Positions 1-8,731 of a stretch of DNA of 64,000 bases are shown here, one piece after another. Under the pieces are notes generated by a model, which did no database searches, had not been told where the DNA came from, and saw only the letters and a list, made by a program, of their open reading frames with translations. A program made the position numbers and the translations under genes. Within the stretch, counting starts at the first letter, position 1. Each line of letters begins with the position of its first letter. Origin of the DNA: Halobellus sp. LT62 (GTDB lineage: Archaea; Halobacteriota; Halobacteria; Halobacteriales; Haloferacaceae); NCBI RefSeq assembly GCF_037031285.1, contig NZ_JAYEZO010000001.1, forward strand, positions 930,001 through 994,000, in the 5' to 3' direction.

Positions 1-2
1 TC

Positions 3-1517
3 ATCGAGAAGCTCGTCGACAGATACGACGAGCGTCGGGAGAAGATCAGACAGGGGTTCTTCGTCTACGTGGAGACCCACGGGCTCGAACATATGGTCGA
101 TGCGATCGAGGACGCGGTCACCGCCGTATCGGCCGCCGCGACGGAACGCGAGACGGTCCGCGACGAACTCCGGACGGATCTCAGCGAGCTGTCGTCGGAG
201 CTGGCGTCGTCGTACGATCAGCACAACAGACAGTTCCAGCGCGAGGCTCGGCAATTGGAGCAGCAGTTGGCGAGTCCGACGGCCGACGACGACTCCGTCG
301 CGGCGCAGCTCGAACAGATCCGTGCCGAGCGTGCGGAGGTCTCTCAAGCCGAATCGAGAGCGCTCGAGCGTCTCGATGCGCAAATCGAGCGGACGAACGA
401 ACTCGAGACGCGCCTCGAACAGCAGGTCTCCGAGCTCGAAGCCGTCAGAGAAGAGACCGCCAATGCGGACCGCGAGGCCGCTCGGAACGAAGCGACTGAA
501 CTCGTCGAGTCCGAGATCGAGAACCTTCACGAGGAGCAGACGACGATCAGGACGGAACTCGAACGACTGGAGACGAAGCGGGGACAGATCGAGTTACACA
601 GCGACCGCCTCGACGACCGCGAGGCGGAGTTCGCCGCACAAATCGAGTCGACGGACGCCCCCGTCGACACGGACGCCGGCGCTGGGGTGACGGGAGACGA
701 GCTCGTCACCGCGACGATCGCCCGGCTCCTCGAACTCGATTACCTCGGGCGCTTCGATACGGCGATGCACGAACTGACGACGCTAAACACCGCCGACGGG
801 CCGTTCGACGTCCCGGAGGGCTACTGGGACGGGCGCAGTCAACGGACCAGCGACCGCCCGAAGCTGAACGACCTCCTGCTGGCGGGCGAAGAGCCCAGCG
901 ACTACCCGACGAATCAGACCGCCCGCTACGAGATCACCGATTCGAAGTACTTCGGCCTCGGCGCGGAGACCCGGATGGTGGTCGAGGCGATGGTCTTCGC
1001 GCACTTGGACGCGTACGCGACCAACGAGTTCGACACGCAACCGGCAGACCTCGACGACCTCCTGTCGCTGGTCAACGACGCGGTTTATGAGGCCGAAAAC
1101 GGCGATTACACCTACCTGCTCGCCATCGCGTCACCGACCGGATGGACGGATCGAGTTCGCCGGCAAATCGCGGCCGACGACCTCGCACGGACCCACTACA
1201 GCCGACAGGTGAGCGTCTGCCTCGTCGATCTCCAGTCGGGAGAGCTCATCTACGACGGCTCCGACCCGTTGGTGAGCGAAAACGCCGACATCTTCGAGCC
1301 CGCGATCGACGCCGAGCGGATCGACGCCTGCGAGCGCCTGATCCGCGAGAAGTACCTCGATGACGTGACGTGCGAGAGCGTTCTCCTCGAAGAACTGCTC
1401 GCAGATCACGGAATCGACTCTCACGTGGTCAAACGGGCGTTCAACAGGCTCGAAACCGAGGGCGAGGGCGAACAGCTCTACGTCGACGACGTCGGCCTCG
1501 CGCTCTATCTCGAGTAG
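3..1517 (+). CDS. Coiled-coil protein with C-terminal globular and winged-helix-like region (5' partial)
   Basis: The frame is open to the left window edge: codons before the GTG at 69 read as protein (IEKLVDRYDERREKIRQGFF), so the gene probably begins outside the window and 69 is not a convincing start. About 190 residues of heptad-rich, Glu/Arg-rich coiled coil follow, then a linker and a globular region of about 270 residues. Its middle has alternating hydrophobic strands (TYLLAIASPTGW, VSVCLVDLQSGELIYDG). The last 60 residues look like a winged helix (LLEELLADHGIDSHVVKRAFNRL). No signal peptide or membrane segment is seen, so it is probably cytoplasmic. I do not recognise the family. The middle region could be a nuclease-like fold, but no catalytic motif is clear. 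It is co-oriented with the kinase cassette that starts at 1662, which has its own promoter. Confidence 0.75.
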   Translation: MEKLVDRYDERREKIRQGFFVYVETHGLEHMVDAIEDAVTAVSAAATERETVRDELRTDLSELSSELASSYDQHNRQFQREARQLEQQLASPTADDDSVAAQLEQIRAERAEVSQAESRALERLDAQIERTNELETRLEQQVSELEAVREETANADREAARNEATELVESEIENLHEEQTTIRTELERLETKRGQIELHSDRLDDREAEFAAQIESTDAPVDTDAGAGVTGDELVTATIARLLELDYLGRFDTAMHELTTLNTADGPFDVPEGYWDGRSQRTSDRPKLNDLLLAGEEPSDYPTNQTARYEITDSKYFGLGAETRMVVEAMVFAHLDAYATNEFDTQPADLDDLLSLVNDAVYEAENGDYTYLLAIASPTGWTDRVRRQIAADDLARTHYSRQVSVCLVDLQSGELIYDGSDPLVSENADIFEPAIDAERIDACERLIREKYLDDVTCESVLLEELLADHGIDSHVVKRAFNRLETEGEGEQLYVDDVGLALYLE

Positions 1518-1622
1518 GGAGAGGCTACTCGAGCGCAATCGGCAGATCGGCTCGTTCTGATCGCTTCGGCCGTCTCTCGTCCGTTCGATGAGAAACGGCG
1601 AGGCGTTCACCTTAGAATTCCG

Positions 1623-1632
1623 TAATTATAAG
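1623..1632 (+). promoter_or_regulatory. TATA-type promoter of the membrane protein/kinase cassette
   Basis: TAATTATAAG lies 30-39 nt before the ATG at 1662, in a short AT-rich patch of otherwise GC-rich DNA. The spacing predicts a transcript starting a few nt before the start codon. Confidence 0.5.
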
Positions 1633-1661
1633 TGAATCCTATAGAGTAGTAAACAGTATCT

Positions 1662-2459
1662 ATGGGAACTGCCGAAGAGCAGGTTGGCGGCATCGGGCTT
1701 CGTCCGCCGGGTATCAGGCGGCACCACGTTTGGTTCGCGATTTCTTTCGGAGCCGGGGCGGCGATTCTGCCGCCGACCGGTGCACAGACTATCGCGGGAT
1801 GGGTCGGCGGCGTGGTCGGTTCGTTCGTCGCCGCAATTCTCATCCTCGTGGTGTCCCTCTTCGCCGTTCGCTCGCTCGACGAGTGGCGGCCACCGACTGA
1901 GTCGCGCGAAGGTGTCCCCGACACGCACGTCATCAAAGCCGTGTTCCTCCTGATCTGTGTGCAGTTGTTCGTGTTCGGCACGCAGATTTCGGTTGATTTG
2001 GGCCCCCGAGCGATCGTCTATCTGTTGGCACCGCTGAACGTTCTGGTGAGCGGGACGATTCTGTGGGATATGTACTCGCTTTCCGGTCAGGGAATCGAGT
2101 GGGATTCGACCGATTACGGATACGCCGCGCTGGCGCTGCTCGTCGGGTTCGCCGGCGGATTCGGCTACTGGTACCGTCGGGGACGGGCGCGATCGGCGTG
2201 GTTCGACGCCCGCGAGTCGGAAACGGAGGCCGACGGTGATGACGCCGAGGCCGAGACCGGAGACGTGTCCGAGGGGACTGATGAGGTGACCGCTTCGGCG
2301 GCGTCGGAGGCCGAATCCGCCAGCGGCGAGTCCACCGAGACGTCGACGGAACAGCCCGACGCCGCGTCCGGCCGAGACGAAGCGAGCGCGACGGAGCGGA
2401 GCGATCCCACCACCGCGTCGGCGGAGCAGGACGACACGGACGTAGATGATCGAGAGTGA
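1662..2459 (+). CDS. Membrane protein with long acidic C-terminal tail
   Basis: A 265-residue protein. Hydrophobic segments lie near residues 22-36, 40-66, 88-112, 115-135 and 148-165, giving about four or five membrane spans. The last 100 residues are a low-complexity Glu/Asp/Ser/Thr/Ala tail, very likely disordered and typical of haloarchaeal surface or cytoplasmic extensions. It has its own TATA box and is followed after 37 nt by the propeller-pseudokinase gene, so it is probably the first gene of a three-gene operon. I do not recognise the family. Its place suggests a membrane partner of the two receptor-like kinases, but that is inference only. Confidence 0.7.
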   Translation: MGTAEEQVGGIGLRPPGIRRHHVWFAISFGAGAAILPPTGAQTIAGWVGGVVGSFVAAILILVVSLFAVRSLDEWRPPTESREGVPDTHVIKAVFLLICVQLFVFGTQISVDLGPRAIVYLLAPLNVLVSGTILWDMYSLSGQGIEWDSTDYGYAALALLVGFAGGFGYWYRRGRARSAWFDARESETEADGDDAEAETGDVSEGTDEVTASAASEAESASGESTETSTEQPDAASGRDEASATERSDPTTASAEQDDTDVDDRE

Positions 2460-2496
2460 GGCGTCGATGCCGGCGCGACGGAGTCGATAGTCACCG

Positions 2497-4878
2497 ATGG
2501 ATCGGGTAACTCGCCGCTGGACACTCGGTTCGCTCGGAGCGCTTCTCACCGCCCCGCTGTTCGGTTCGACGAGTGTCGACGCGCAGGCGGATTCCGTGTG
2601 GCCGATGTTCGGCTACGATCCCCAGAACACCTCGAGCAGTCCGTCGGTCGGACCGAAACGAGCGGTGTCTGAGACGTGGGCGCTCGAAGCTGACGACGCC
2701 GTCCAGTCGGCCGCGACCGTTACCGAAGACGTGGTGTACGTCGGGAGCGACGATGGGGGCCTCTACGCAATCGACCGCTCGGACGGGACCGAGCAGTGGG
2801 TCTTTCGGACGGACGGGAGCGTCTCCGGCGCGCCGGCGGCCGTCGACGGAACCGTCTACGTCGGCAGTACGGACGCCACGTTGTACGCGCTCGACACGGC
2901 GGCGCGGGAGACGCGGTGGACGTACGAGACCGGTGGCGGGATCGAGGCCGCACCGACCGTCACCGACGGCACGGTCTACGTCGGGAGCGACGACAACAGC
3001 CTCCACGCTGTCGATATCGACGATGGAACCGCTATCTGGACGTTCGAGACGGGCGGAATCATCACCTCGACGCCGGCGGTCGCCGACGGCACGGTCTACG
3101 TCGGGAGCGCCGACGGAAGCGTATACGCCGTCGACGCCACGTCGGGTACCGAACGGTGGTCGTACGCGACTGACAACGGCGTGAACTCGTCGCCGGCCGT
3201 CGCTGCGGGGACGGTGTACGTTAGCAGCAGTGACGGCCACCTGTACGCGCTCGACGCGGCGACCGGAGAACGGAGTTGGCGGTTCCCGCTCGAAGGGCTC
3301 GGCGGGACCTCGCCTGCGGTCGCCGACGGCGCGGTGTACGTGACTGAGGGAGTTCAAGGGACGCGGATCCACGCGCTCGATGCCGATACCGGCGAACGGC
3401 GCTGGTCGGGTGAGACCGGGGCGAGCGTGCGCTCCTCGCCGGCGGTCGCCGACGGCGTCGTCTACGTCACGAGTACGGACAGCTACGTGTACGCCATCGA
3501 GACGACCGAGGGCGACCTCCTCTGGCGACTCTCTCCGGGAGACTCGATCACCGCGTCCCCGACGGTCGTCGATGACACGGTCTACGTCGGGAGCACGGAC
3601 GGGAGCCTCTACGCGTTGCGTGGCACCACCACCTCTCCGGATCCGACGGCGACAGCCGCTTCCACGCCGACGGCGACGACCCGGGCTCTCGGCCCGTCGG
3701 GCGAGACGGGCGATGGCGGCTTCCCGCTCCTCCCGACCGCACTCGGCGCTGCGGGCTTGGGTGGGGGCGGCCTCTGGTGGTACCGCGCACGTTCCGATCC
3801 CGGGGGGAGTGAGGGCGGCGGGGCCGAAGAGCCCGCCGTCTCACCCGACACAGGCGGTGGCGAGTCACCGGATCCGAGCCCCGGACCGAACGACCCTCGT
3901 GCCCGTGACCGCGGCGAGGCGGACGGTGCGACTGAGAACGGACCCGCCACTCCCGATCCGCCGATGTCGCCCGCCGATCGAACTGCGGAATCGGGCGGTG
4001 AGGTGTCCGATCCCGGGTCGGTGTCGATCGACGGGGAGCGCCGCGAACCCGACCGAATTCTGGCCGTTCCCAAGGCGTCGTTCGCCTACGACGACTTCGT
4101 ATCGGAGACGCAGATCAGCGAGCGCGACACCGGAACGATAACGCGGGCGACAGTCGAGACCGCTAGCGGCCCGTTGACGGTCGCGGTCGCGAGACCACGG
4201 CTCACCGGAACGGTCGGGGCCGACGAGCTCGACAGGCTTCTCACCGAGGCCGAGACGTGGCAGAAGCTCGACGACCACGACCACATTGTCACCGTGATCG
4301 CGTACGGGGGCCAACCCCTGCCGTGGATCGCGATGGAGTACATGGACGGTGGCGACCTGAGTGACCGCACCGACGACATCGGCCTCCTCCAAGCCACTTG
4401 GACCGCGATTTCGGTTATCAACGCGGTCTACCACGCTCATCGAAGAGGAGTCCATCACCTGCATCTGAAGCCCGGCAACGTGCTCTTCCAGTCGACGGAG
4501 GGCTCTTGGGACGTTCCGAAAGTCTCCGATTGGTGGCGCGGATCGGAAACCGCCCGCGACGTCACGGGGCCGGCGCTTCGGTACGCCGCGCCGGAGCAGA
4601 TCGACGACGCGTACGGCCCGCTCGACGATCTCACGGATGTCTATCAGGTCGGGGCGGTGTTGTACGAGCTGTTCACCGGGCGGCCGCCGTTCGACGAGAC
4701 CGTCGAAAATCGAGCGAGAGCGAGTATCGAAGCCGAGCCGAACCCGCCGAGTGACGTCGCAGACGTGCCCGCAGCGCTCGACGACATCCTCCTGACGGCG
4801 CTCGCCACAGAGAAAGCCGATCGCTACGACTCGCTGGTCTACCTGCGAGACGCGCTCGTGGACCTCTACGAACAATGA
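2497..4878 (+). CDS. PQQ-type beta-propeller / membrane / pseudokinase fusion
   Basis: A 793-residue receptor-like protein. The N-terminus has a twin-arginine-like signal (RRWTLGSLGALL). Residues about 35-370 hold eight PQQ-type propeller blades (repeats of TVYVGSxDGxLYALD). A membrane segment follows near residue 410, then a Pro/Gly/Asp-rich linker and a Ser/Thr-kinase-like domain from about 525 to the end. Three catalytic elements are altered: the glycine loop reads ISERDTGTITRA, the VAIK lysine is Ala565 (VAVARPR), and the HRD aspartate is His656 (HLHLKPGN). DFG reads DWW, with D678 kept. The APE motif and the C-lobe remain (YAAPEQID). It is therefore predicted to be a catalytically dead sensor or scaffold, with the propeller outside and the kinase-like domain inside. 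It overlaps the next gene, an intact paralogue, by 4 nt (ATGA). Confidence 0.88.
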   Translation: MDRVTRRWTLGSLGALLTAPLFGSTSVDAQADSVWPMFGYDPQNTSSSPSVGPKRAVSETWALEADDAVQSAATVTEDVVYVGSDDGGLYAIDRSDGTEQWVFRTDGSVSGAPAAVDGTVYVGSTDATLYALDTAARETRWTYETGGGIEAAPTVTDGTVYVGSDDNSLHAVDIDDGTAIWTFETGGIITSTPAVADGTVYVGSADGSVYAVDATSGTERWSYATDNGVNSSPAVAAGTVYVSSSDGHLYALDAATGERSWRFPLEGLGGTSPAVADGAVYVTEGVQGTRIHALDADTGERRWSGETGASVRSSPAVADGVVYVTSTDSYVYAIETTEGDLLWRLSPGDSITASPTVVDDTVYVGSTDGSLYALRGTTTSPDPTATAASTPTATTRALGPSGETGDGGFPLLPTALGAAGLGGGGLWWYRARSDPGGSEGGGAEEPAVSPDTGGGESPDPSPGPNDPRARDRGEADGATENGPATPDPPMSPADRTAESGGEVSDPGSVSIDGERREPDRILAVPKASFAYDDFVSETQISERDTGTITRATVETASGPLTVAVARPRLTGTVGADELDRLLTEAETWQKLDDHDHIVTVIAYGGQPLPWIAMEYMDGGDLSDRTDDIGLLQATWTAISVINAVYHAHRRGVHHLHLKPGNVLFQSTEGSWDVPKVSDWWRGSETARDVTGPALRYAAPEQIDDAYGPLDDLTDVYQVGAVLYELFTGRPPFDETVENRARASIEAEPNPPSDVADVPAALDDILLTALATEKADRYDSLVYLRDALVDLYEQ

Positions 4879-7154
4879 ATGGCAACGACGATCCCTCCGT
4901 GTCCCGACGGCGGCTGCTGCAGGTGCTCGGCGGCGCGAGCGTCGCGGGAGCCGGCGGCGGGGCCGTCACCACCGCGTCGGCGCAGGCTGACTCAGTGTCG
5001 TGGCGGAAGTTCCGCGGGGACACCAACAACACCGGATTCGCGTCCGCACAGACCGGTCCGACGGAGAACCCCGAACTCGCTTGGTCGGTTGAGACGGCCG
5101 TCGGCGTTCCTTCATCGCCGACTGTCGTCGACGACACGGTCTACGTCGGGAGCGGCGACGCAAACGTGTACGCGCTCTCGACGGACGACGGGTCGGTACG
5201 ATGGACCCACGAGACGGGTGCGGCGGTCGCCTCCTCCCCCCTCGTCGTCGACGGAACGGTCTACGTCGGGAGCGGCGACGCAAACGTGTACGCGCTCTCG
5301 GCGGACGACGGGAGCGAACGCTGGCGGTACGAGACCGGAGAGGGTGTCTTCGCGTCCCCGACGATCGCTGACGACACGGTCGTCGTGGCCAGCCGCGATC
5401 AGCGCGTGTACGGCTTGTCGACCGATGACGGGACCGAGCTATGGCGCTTCGAGACCGACGGCGAGATCTGGTCGTCGCCGGCGATCGACGGCGGCACGGT
5501 CTACGTCGGGAGTCGCGATCAGTACGTGTACGCGCTCTCGACGGACGACGGGAGCGAACACTGGCGGTACGAGACCGGCGATTGGATCGAGTCGTCGCCG
5601 GCCGTCAGCGGTGACACGCTCTACGTCGGGAGCCTCGACGGTTCGGTCTACGCGCTCTCGTCCGCTGACGGTTCCGAGAAGTGGCGCGCGGGGCTCTCTA
5701 CTGTGATCGCGTCCTCGCCGGCGGTCGACGGCGACACGGTCTACGTCGGGAGTCGCGATCAGCACGTGTACGCGCTCTCGATGATCGACGGGACCGAGCT
5801 GTGGAGCTTCGAGACCGACGGTCGCGTGTTCTCGTCGCCGGCGGTCGCCGACGGCGTCGTCTACGTCGGCAGCGCGGACACCACGGTCTACGCGGTATCG
5901 GCGGACGACGGGAGCGAAGTGTGGTCCTACGACACTGAGGGAGAGATATTCTCGTCGCCAGCGATCGACAATGGAACGCTGTACGTGGGTAGTAACGACG
6001 CGGCGGTGTACGCTCTCGCCGATCCGGAATCCGCCGGAAACGACGGGGTGACTGGGCTGATGGTCCCAGCAGCCCTCGGTGCGCTGGGCCTCGGCAGCGC
6101 GGGACTCATCTGGACGTACCGGCGCGGCGGCGACGAGAGCGAACCGGGAACCGGTGGGTCCGGATCAGGTCCGCCAGCGGCTGGCGCGACCGAGGCGACG
6201 TCCGCGGCGAGCGGGCGAGCCGCCCCCGCGCCGTCAACCGACCGCTCGTCGACGGACTGGCTGGCATCGGGCACGACGCCCAGCGTCGAAGAGCGGATGG
6301 TCCCCACGGACATTCCCACGGCACCGCCGGTCAGCGTCGAGTACGACGCGTTCACAGACGAGACGTCGATCGGCAGCGGTGGCAACGCGGACGTCACGCG
6401 CGCGACGCTCGATACCGGAGACGGTTCGGTCTCGATTGCCATTAAACGGCCGCGGCTCTCGGGGACGATCGACGCCGGCACGATCGATCAGATTCTCACT
6501 GAGGCCGAGACGTGGCAGAAACTCGACGACCACGACCACATCGTCGACGTGATCGACTACGGGGCGCAACCGCTGCCGTGGATCGCGATGGAGTACATGG
6601 ACGGCGGCGACCTCGGCGATCGCATCAGCGAGATCGAAATCGAACAGGCCATCTGGACGGCATTGGCCGTTACAAACGGCGTCCACCACGCGCACCGACA
6701 GGGTATCGCCCATCTGGATCTGAAACCGGAGAACATCCTCTTCAGATCGGTCGAGGATGCATGGGACGTGCCGAAAGTCTCCGACTGGGGCCTCGCGAAG
6801 GAACTGCTCAATCACTCGAAGAGTATCGAGGGGTTCTCTCCGCAGTACGCCGCACCCGAACAGTTCAGCGACGAGTACGGAGCCGCCGACGACATCACTG
6901 ACGTCTACCAGTTGGGCACGGTGTTCTACGAGCTGTTCACCGGTCGGTTGCCTTTCGAGGGATCGCCCGCCCGGGTGATGCAGGCCGTGTTGAACGAGGA
7001 CCCGGCACCGCCGAGCGACTACGTCGATGTCCCCCCGGCGCTGGACGATATCCTCCTGACGGCGCTCGAAAAGCGGAAAGACGACCGATACGATTCGCTG
7101 GTGTATCTTCGCGACGCGCTCGAGGAACTCTACGACGGCCACGTGAACAAGTAA
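4875..7154 (+). CDS. PQQ-type beta-propeller / membrane / Ser-Thr protein kinase fusion
   Basis: A 759-residue paralogue of the preceding gene. It has a twin-arginine signal (SRRRLLQVLGG), eight propeller blades (about residues 45-385), a membrane segment near 395-415, a linker, and a Hanks-type kinase domain from about 490. The catalytic set is present: a glycine loop (IGSGGNADVTRA), Lys524 in AIKRPR, Asp615 in HLDLKPEN, Asp637 in a DWG version of DFG, and APE (YAAPEQF). The HRD arginine is replaced (HLD), as in non-RD kinases. The predicted topology is an extracellular propeller sensing a ligand or wall component and signalling to a cytoplasmic kinase. Translational coupling with the upstream pseudokinase (ATGA overlap) implies equimolar synthesis, possibly of a heteromeric receptor. 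The ligand and phosphorylation targets are unknown. Confidence 0.9.
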   Translation: MNGNDDPSVSRRRLLQVLGGASVAGAGGGAVTTASAQADSVSWRKFRGDTNNTGFASAQTGPTENPELAWSVETAVGVPSSPTVVDDTVYVGSGDANVYALSTDDGSVRWTHETGAAVASSPLVVDGTVYVGSGDANVYALSADDGSERWRYETGEGVFASPTIADDTVVVASRDQRVYGLSTDDGTELWRFETDGEIWSSPAIDGGTVYVGSRDQYVYALSTDDGSEHWRYETGDWIESSPAVSGDTLYVGSLDGSVYALSSADGSEKWRAGLSTVIASSPAVDGDTVYVGSRDQHVYALSMIDGTELWSFETDGRVFSSPAVADGVVYVGSADTTVYAVSADDGSEVWSYDTEGEIFSSPAIDNGTLYVGSNDAAVYALADPESAGNDGVTGLMVPAALGALGLGSAGLIWTYRRGGDESEPGTGGSGSGPPAAGATEATSAASGRAAPAPSTDRSSTDWLASGTTPSVEERMVPTDIPTAPPVSVEYDAFTDETSIGSGGNADVTRATLDTGDGSVSIAIKRPRLSGTIDAGTIDQILTEAETWQKLDDHDHIVDVIDYGAQPLPWIAMEYMDGGDLGDRISEIEIEQAIWTALAVTNGVHHAHRQGIAHLDLKPENILFRSVEDAWDVPKVSDWGLAKELLNHSKSIEGFSPQYAAPEQFSDEYGAADDITDVYQLGTVFYELFTGRLPFEGSPARVMQAVLNEDPAPPSDYVDVPPALDDILLTALEKRKDDRYDSLVYLRDALEELYDGHVNK

Positions 7155-7307
7155 CTCCTTTCCCTACTCTCTCGGCGATGACGCGCCTCTGACGGACGTC
7201 TGCGTACCGGTAGCGAGTTCTCCCTCTTCGAGCGGTACGTCACTCGGAGGAACGCGGCCGGCGGAAAAAGCGATCGGTGCCGGTTCCGAGCTGCCGGGTC
7301 GACCTGC

Positions 7308-7967
7308 CTACTGCAGTAGCAAGCCGTTTCTGAAGCCGTCGCGGGCGTCGTTGACGTCGCCCGTCTCTCCGGACTCGACGATCGTGTACGTCTGGACGGC
7401 TTTCCCGCCGTAGGACGTCTCGACTTCGCTCGTCGTCGTCAGGCCCTCCCAAGTGATGTCTCCGCGGCTGATCGCGGCCTGCATCGCAGACTGTCGGTCG
7501 TCGGCGTCGATGATGCGATCGATCGTTTCGCAGTCCGTCGTCGCCCGCAGAGTTGGGTCTGAGACGGCGTTGGGTTCGATCTGTTCGATCTGTGCGTTCT
7601 GGTTGACGACCACTGAGAACGTCGTCGTCGCGCCACCGGATTCGACGTTAATGTTCACGCGCTCGCCGACCATCGCGTTCCGAACCGAGTTCGGAATCCG
7701 ATCGGACGACTGCTGAATCCGGGTGTTCACCTGTTGGATTCCGACCTCGTTCAACCGCTGTGTGACCTCCGATTTACTCACGTCGAGACACGACAGCGCA
7801 GTGGACTCTGCGTCCTGTTGATATAGCTGCGAGAGCTCTATGTCTGTACTCACGGTTCCCTGTGCGGCGGCTGGTGCCGTGGCTGCGACTACGAGACAGC
7901 AAATGATGAACGTCGCCGCCAACGGGATTCTGTTGGGCCCTCCCGAAGACCCCCCTTCTGATTCCAT
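7308..7967 (-). CDS. Secreted or membrane-anchored protein, function unknown
   Basis: A 219-residue protein with a clear N-terminal hydrophobic signal or anchor (residues 17-35, ending in ATAPAAAQG, a plausible signal-peptidase site). The mature part is acidic, with two cysteines (SCLDVSK and TTDCETI) that could form a disulfide outside the cell. The segment around 135-180 (PTLRATTDCETIDRII..SAMQAAISRGDITWEG) faintly resembles the lipid-binding SCP2 fold, but I would not name it so without a profile search. It is transcribed alone from a strong TATA box (7991-8000) and divergent from the next small membrane protein. Confidence 0.75.
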   Translation of the reverse strand: MESEGGSSGGPNRIPLAATFIICCLVVAATAPAAAQGTVSTDIELSQLYQQDAESTALSCLDVSKSEVTQRLNEVGIQQVNTRIQQSSDRIPNSVRNAMVGERVNINVESGGATTTFSVVVNQNAQIEQIEPNAVSDPTLRATTDCETIDRIIDADDRQSAMQAAISRGDITWEGLTTTSEVETSYGGKAVQTYTIVESGETGDVNDARDGFRNGLLLQ

Positions 7968-7990
7968 ATTTTAGTTTTCTAGTAGACACA

Positions 7991-8000
7991 TTATATATAT
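7991..8000 (-). promoter_or_regulatory. TATA box of the secreted-protein gene
   Basis: TTATATATAT (read on either strand) lies 24-33 nt from the minus-strand ATG at 7967, the usual archaeal TATA distance for a leaderless transcript. Confidence 0.5.
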
Positions 8001-8090
8001 CTGTTGTAGAACTAATCGTTTCCGAGTCGGTGAACGATTCGGGCACGGCCCTGTCCTCCGCTAAGTACACCCGCTCCGATCGAGGTCGTA

Positions 8091-8100
8091 TCTTATAAGT
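8091..8100 (+). promoter_or_regulatory. TATA box of the small two-TM protein gene
   Basis: TCTTATAAGT lies 28-37 nt before the ATG at 8128, consistent with a nearly leaderless mRNA. Confidence 0.45.
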
Positions 8101-8127
8101 AGGGGCCGACACGAGACTGGCGGCACA

Positions 8128-8352
8128 ATGGACGACGTACTCGAAGTGGTCGACGTCGTTGCCGATTCGGGATTCGAGGGCGTCATCACGTGGGTACTGC
8201 GCTTGGTAGGGCTGCTCGTCCTCCTCGGCGGGCTCGGGCTCTGGCTCCTCACTGAGATGGGACTGCTCTGGCTTCCGGCAGTCCTGATACTCGTCGGCGT
8301 CGTACTGCTGGTCGTCCCGAGCGTGCTGTTGCTGCTGGCCGAGTTCGCGTAA
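8128..8352 (+). CDS. Small membrane protein with two hydrophobic segments
   Basis: A 74-residue protein. A short acidic N-terminus (MDDVLEVVDVVADSG) is followed by two closely spaced hydrophobic helices (about residues 22-42 and 47-70) with almost no loop. That suggests a helical hairpin in the membrane. It is preceded by its own TATA box and stands alone between a divergent secreted-protein gene and the tRNA-Trp. I do not recognise a family. Coding use looks haloarchaeal (G/C at third positions). Confidence 0.65.
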   Translation: MDDVLEVVDVVADSGFEGVITWVLRLVGLLVLLGGLGLWLLTEMGLLWLPAVLILVGVVLLVVPSVLLLLAEFA

Positions 8353-8465
8353 TTCGGTTCTCGCGGTGACACATCACGATCGTCCGTAGAACGTGCGTTT
8401 TCAGCGGTATACCCTCCGGCTTTCATCCGTCAGACTCCTCGCGGAAGTGCTCGGAGCAGAAAGTA

Positions 8466-8644
8466 TGGGGCCGGAGGGATTTGAACCCCCGATCGACTGA
8501 TATCTCCGGTACGCGCCTCGGTACTCCAGAGGGTCGTCGTCGCGAACCGATGATCAGTCGGCCGCTCGGTATATCAGTCTGGAGTGTCGTCACCGGGCGC
8601 AAGCCTCTGGAGTCAGTCGCCATGCCGGGCTTGGCCACGGCCCC
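8466..8644 (-). tRNA. tRNA-Trp (CCA anticodon) with a 105-nt intron
   Basis: The 5' exon is 8644-8607 and the 3' exon 8502... wait-free placement is 8501-8466; the intron is about 8606-8502. The acceptor stem GGGGCCG pairs with CGGCCCC, and the anticodon stem ACTGA pairs with TCAGT (8500-8496). The anticodon loop is CTCCAGA with CCA at 8610-8608. The intron lies one base after the anticodon, the standard archaeal position. Intron bases 8530-8524 (TCTGGAG on the minus strand) are complementary to the anticodon-loop segment, as expected for the bulge-helix-bulge splice structure. Haloarchaeal tRNA-Trp introns of this size are known to double as box C/D guide RNA; here a C-like box (GTGACGA, 8593-8587) and a CTGA box (8577-8574) are visible, but I did not place the second box pair with confidence. 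Confidence 0.93.
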
Positions 8645-8731
8645 TGTGCGTGCGTCTTCCCGTATGCCGATACCGCATAAAGGAATTACGATCGGCCGAC
8701 GGGTCCGAACGCGTCCGATCGTCGAAGCTCG

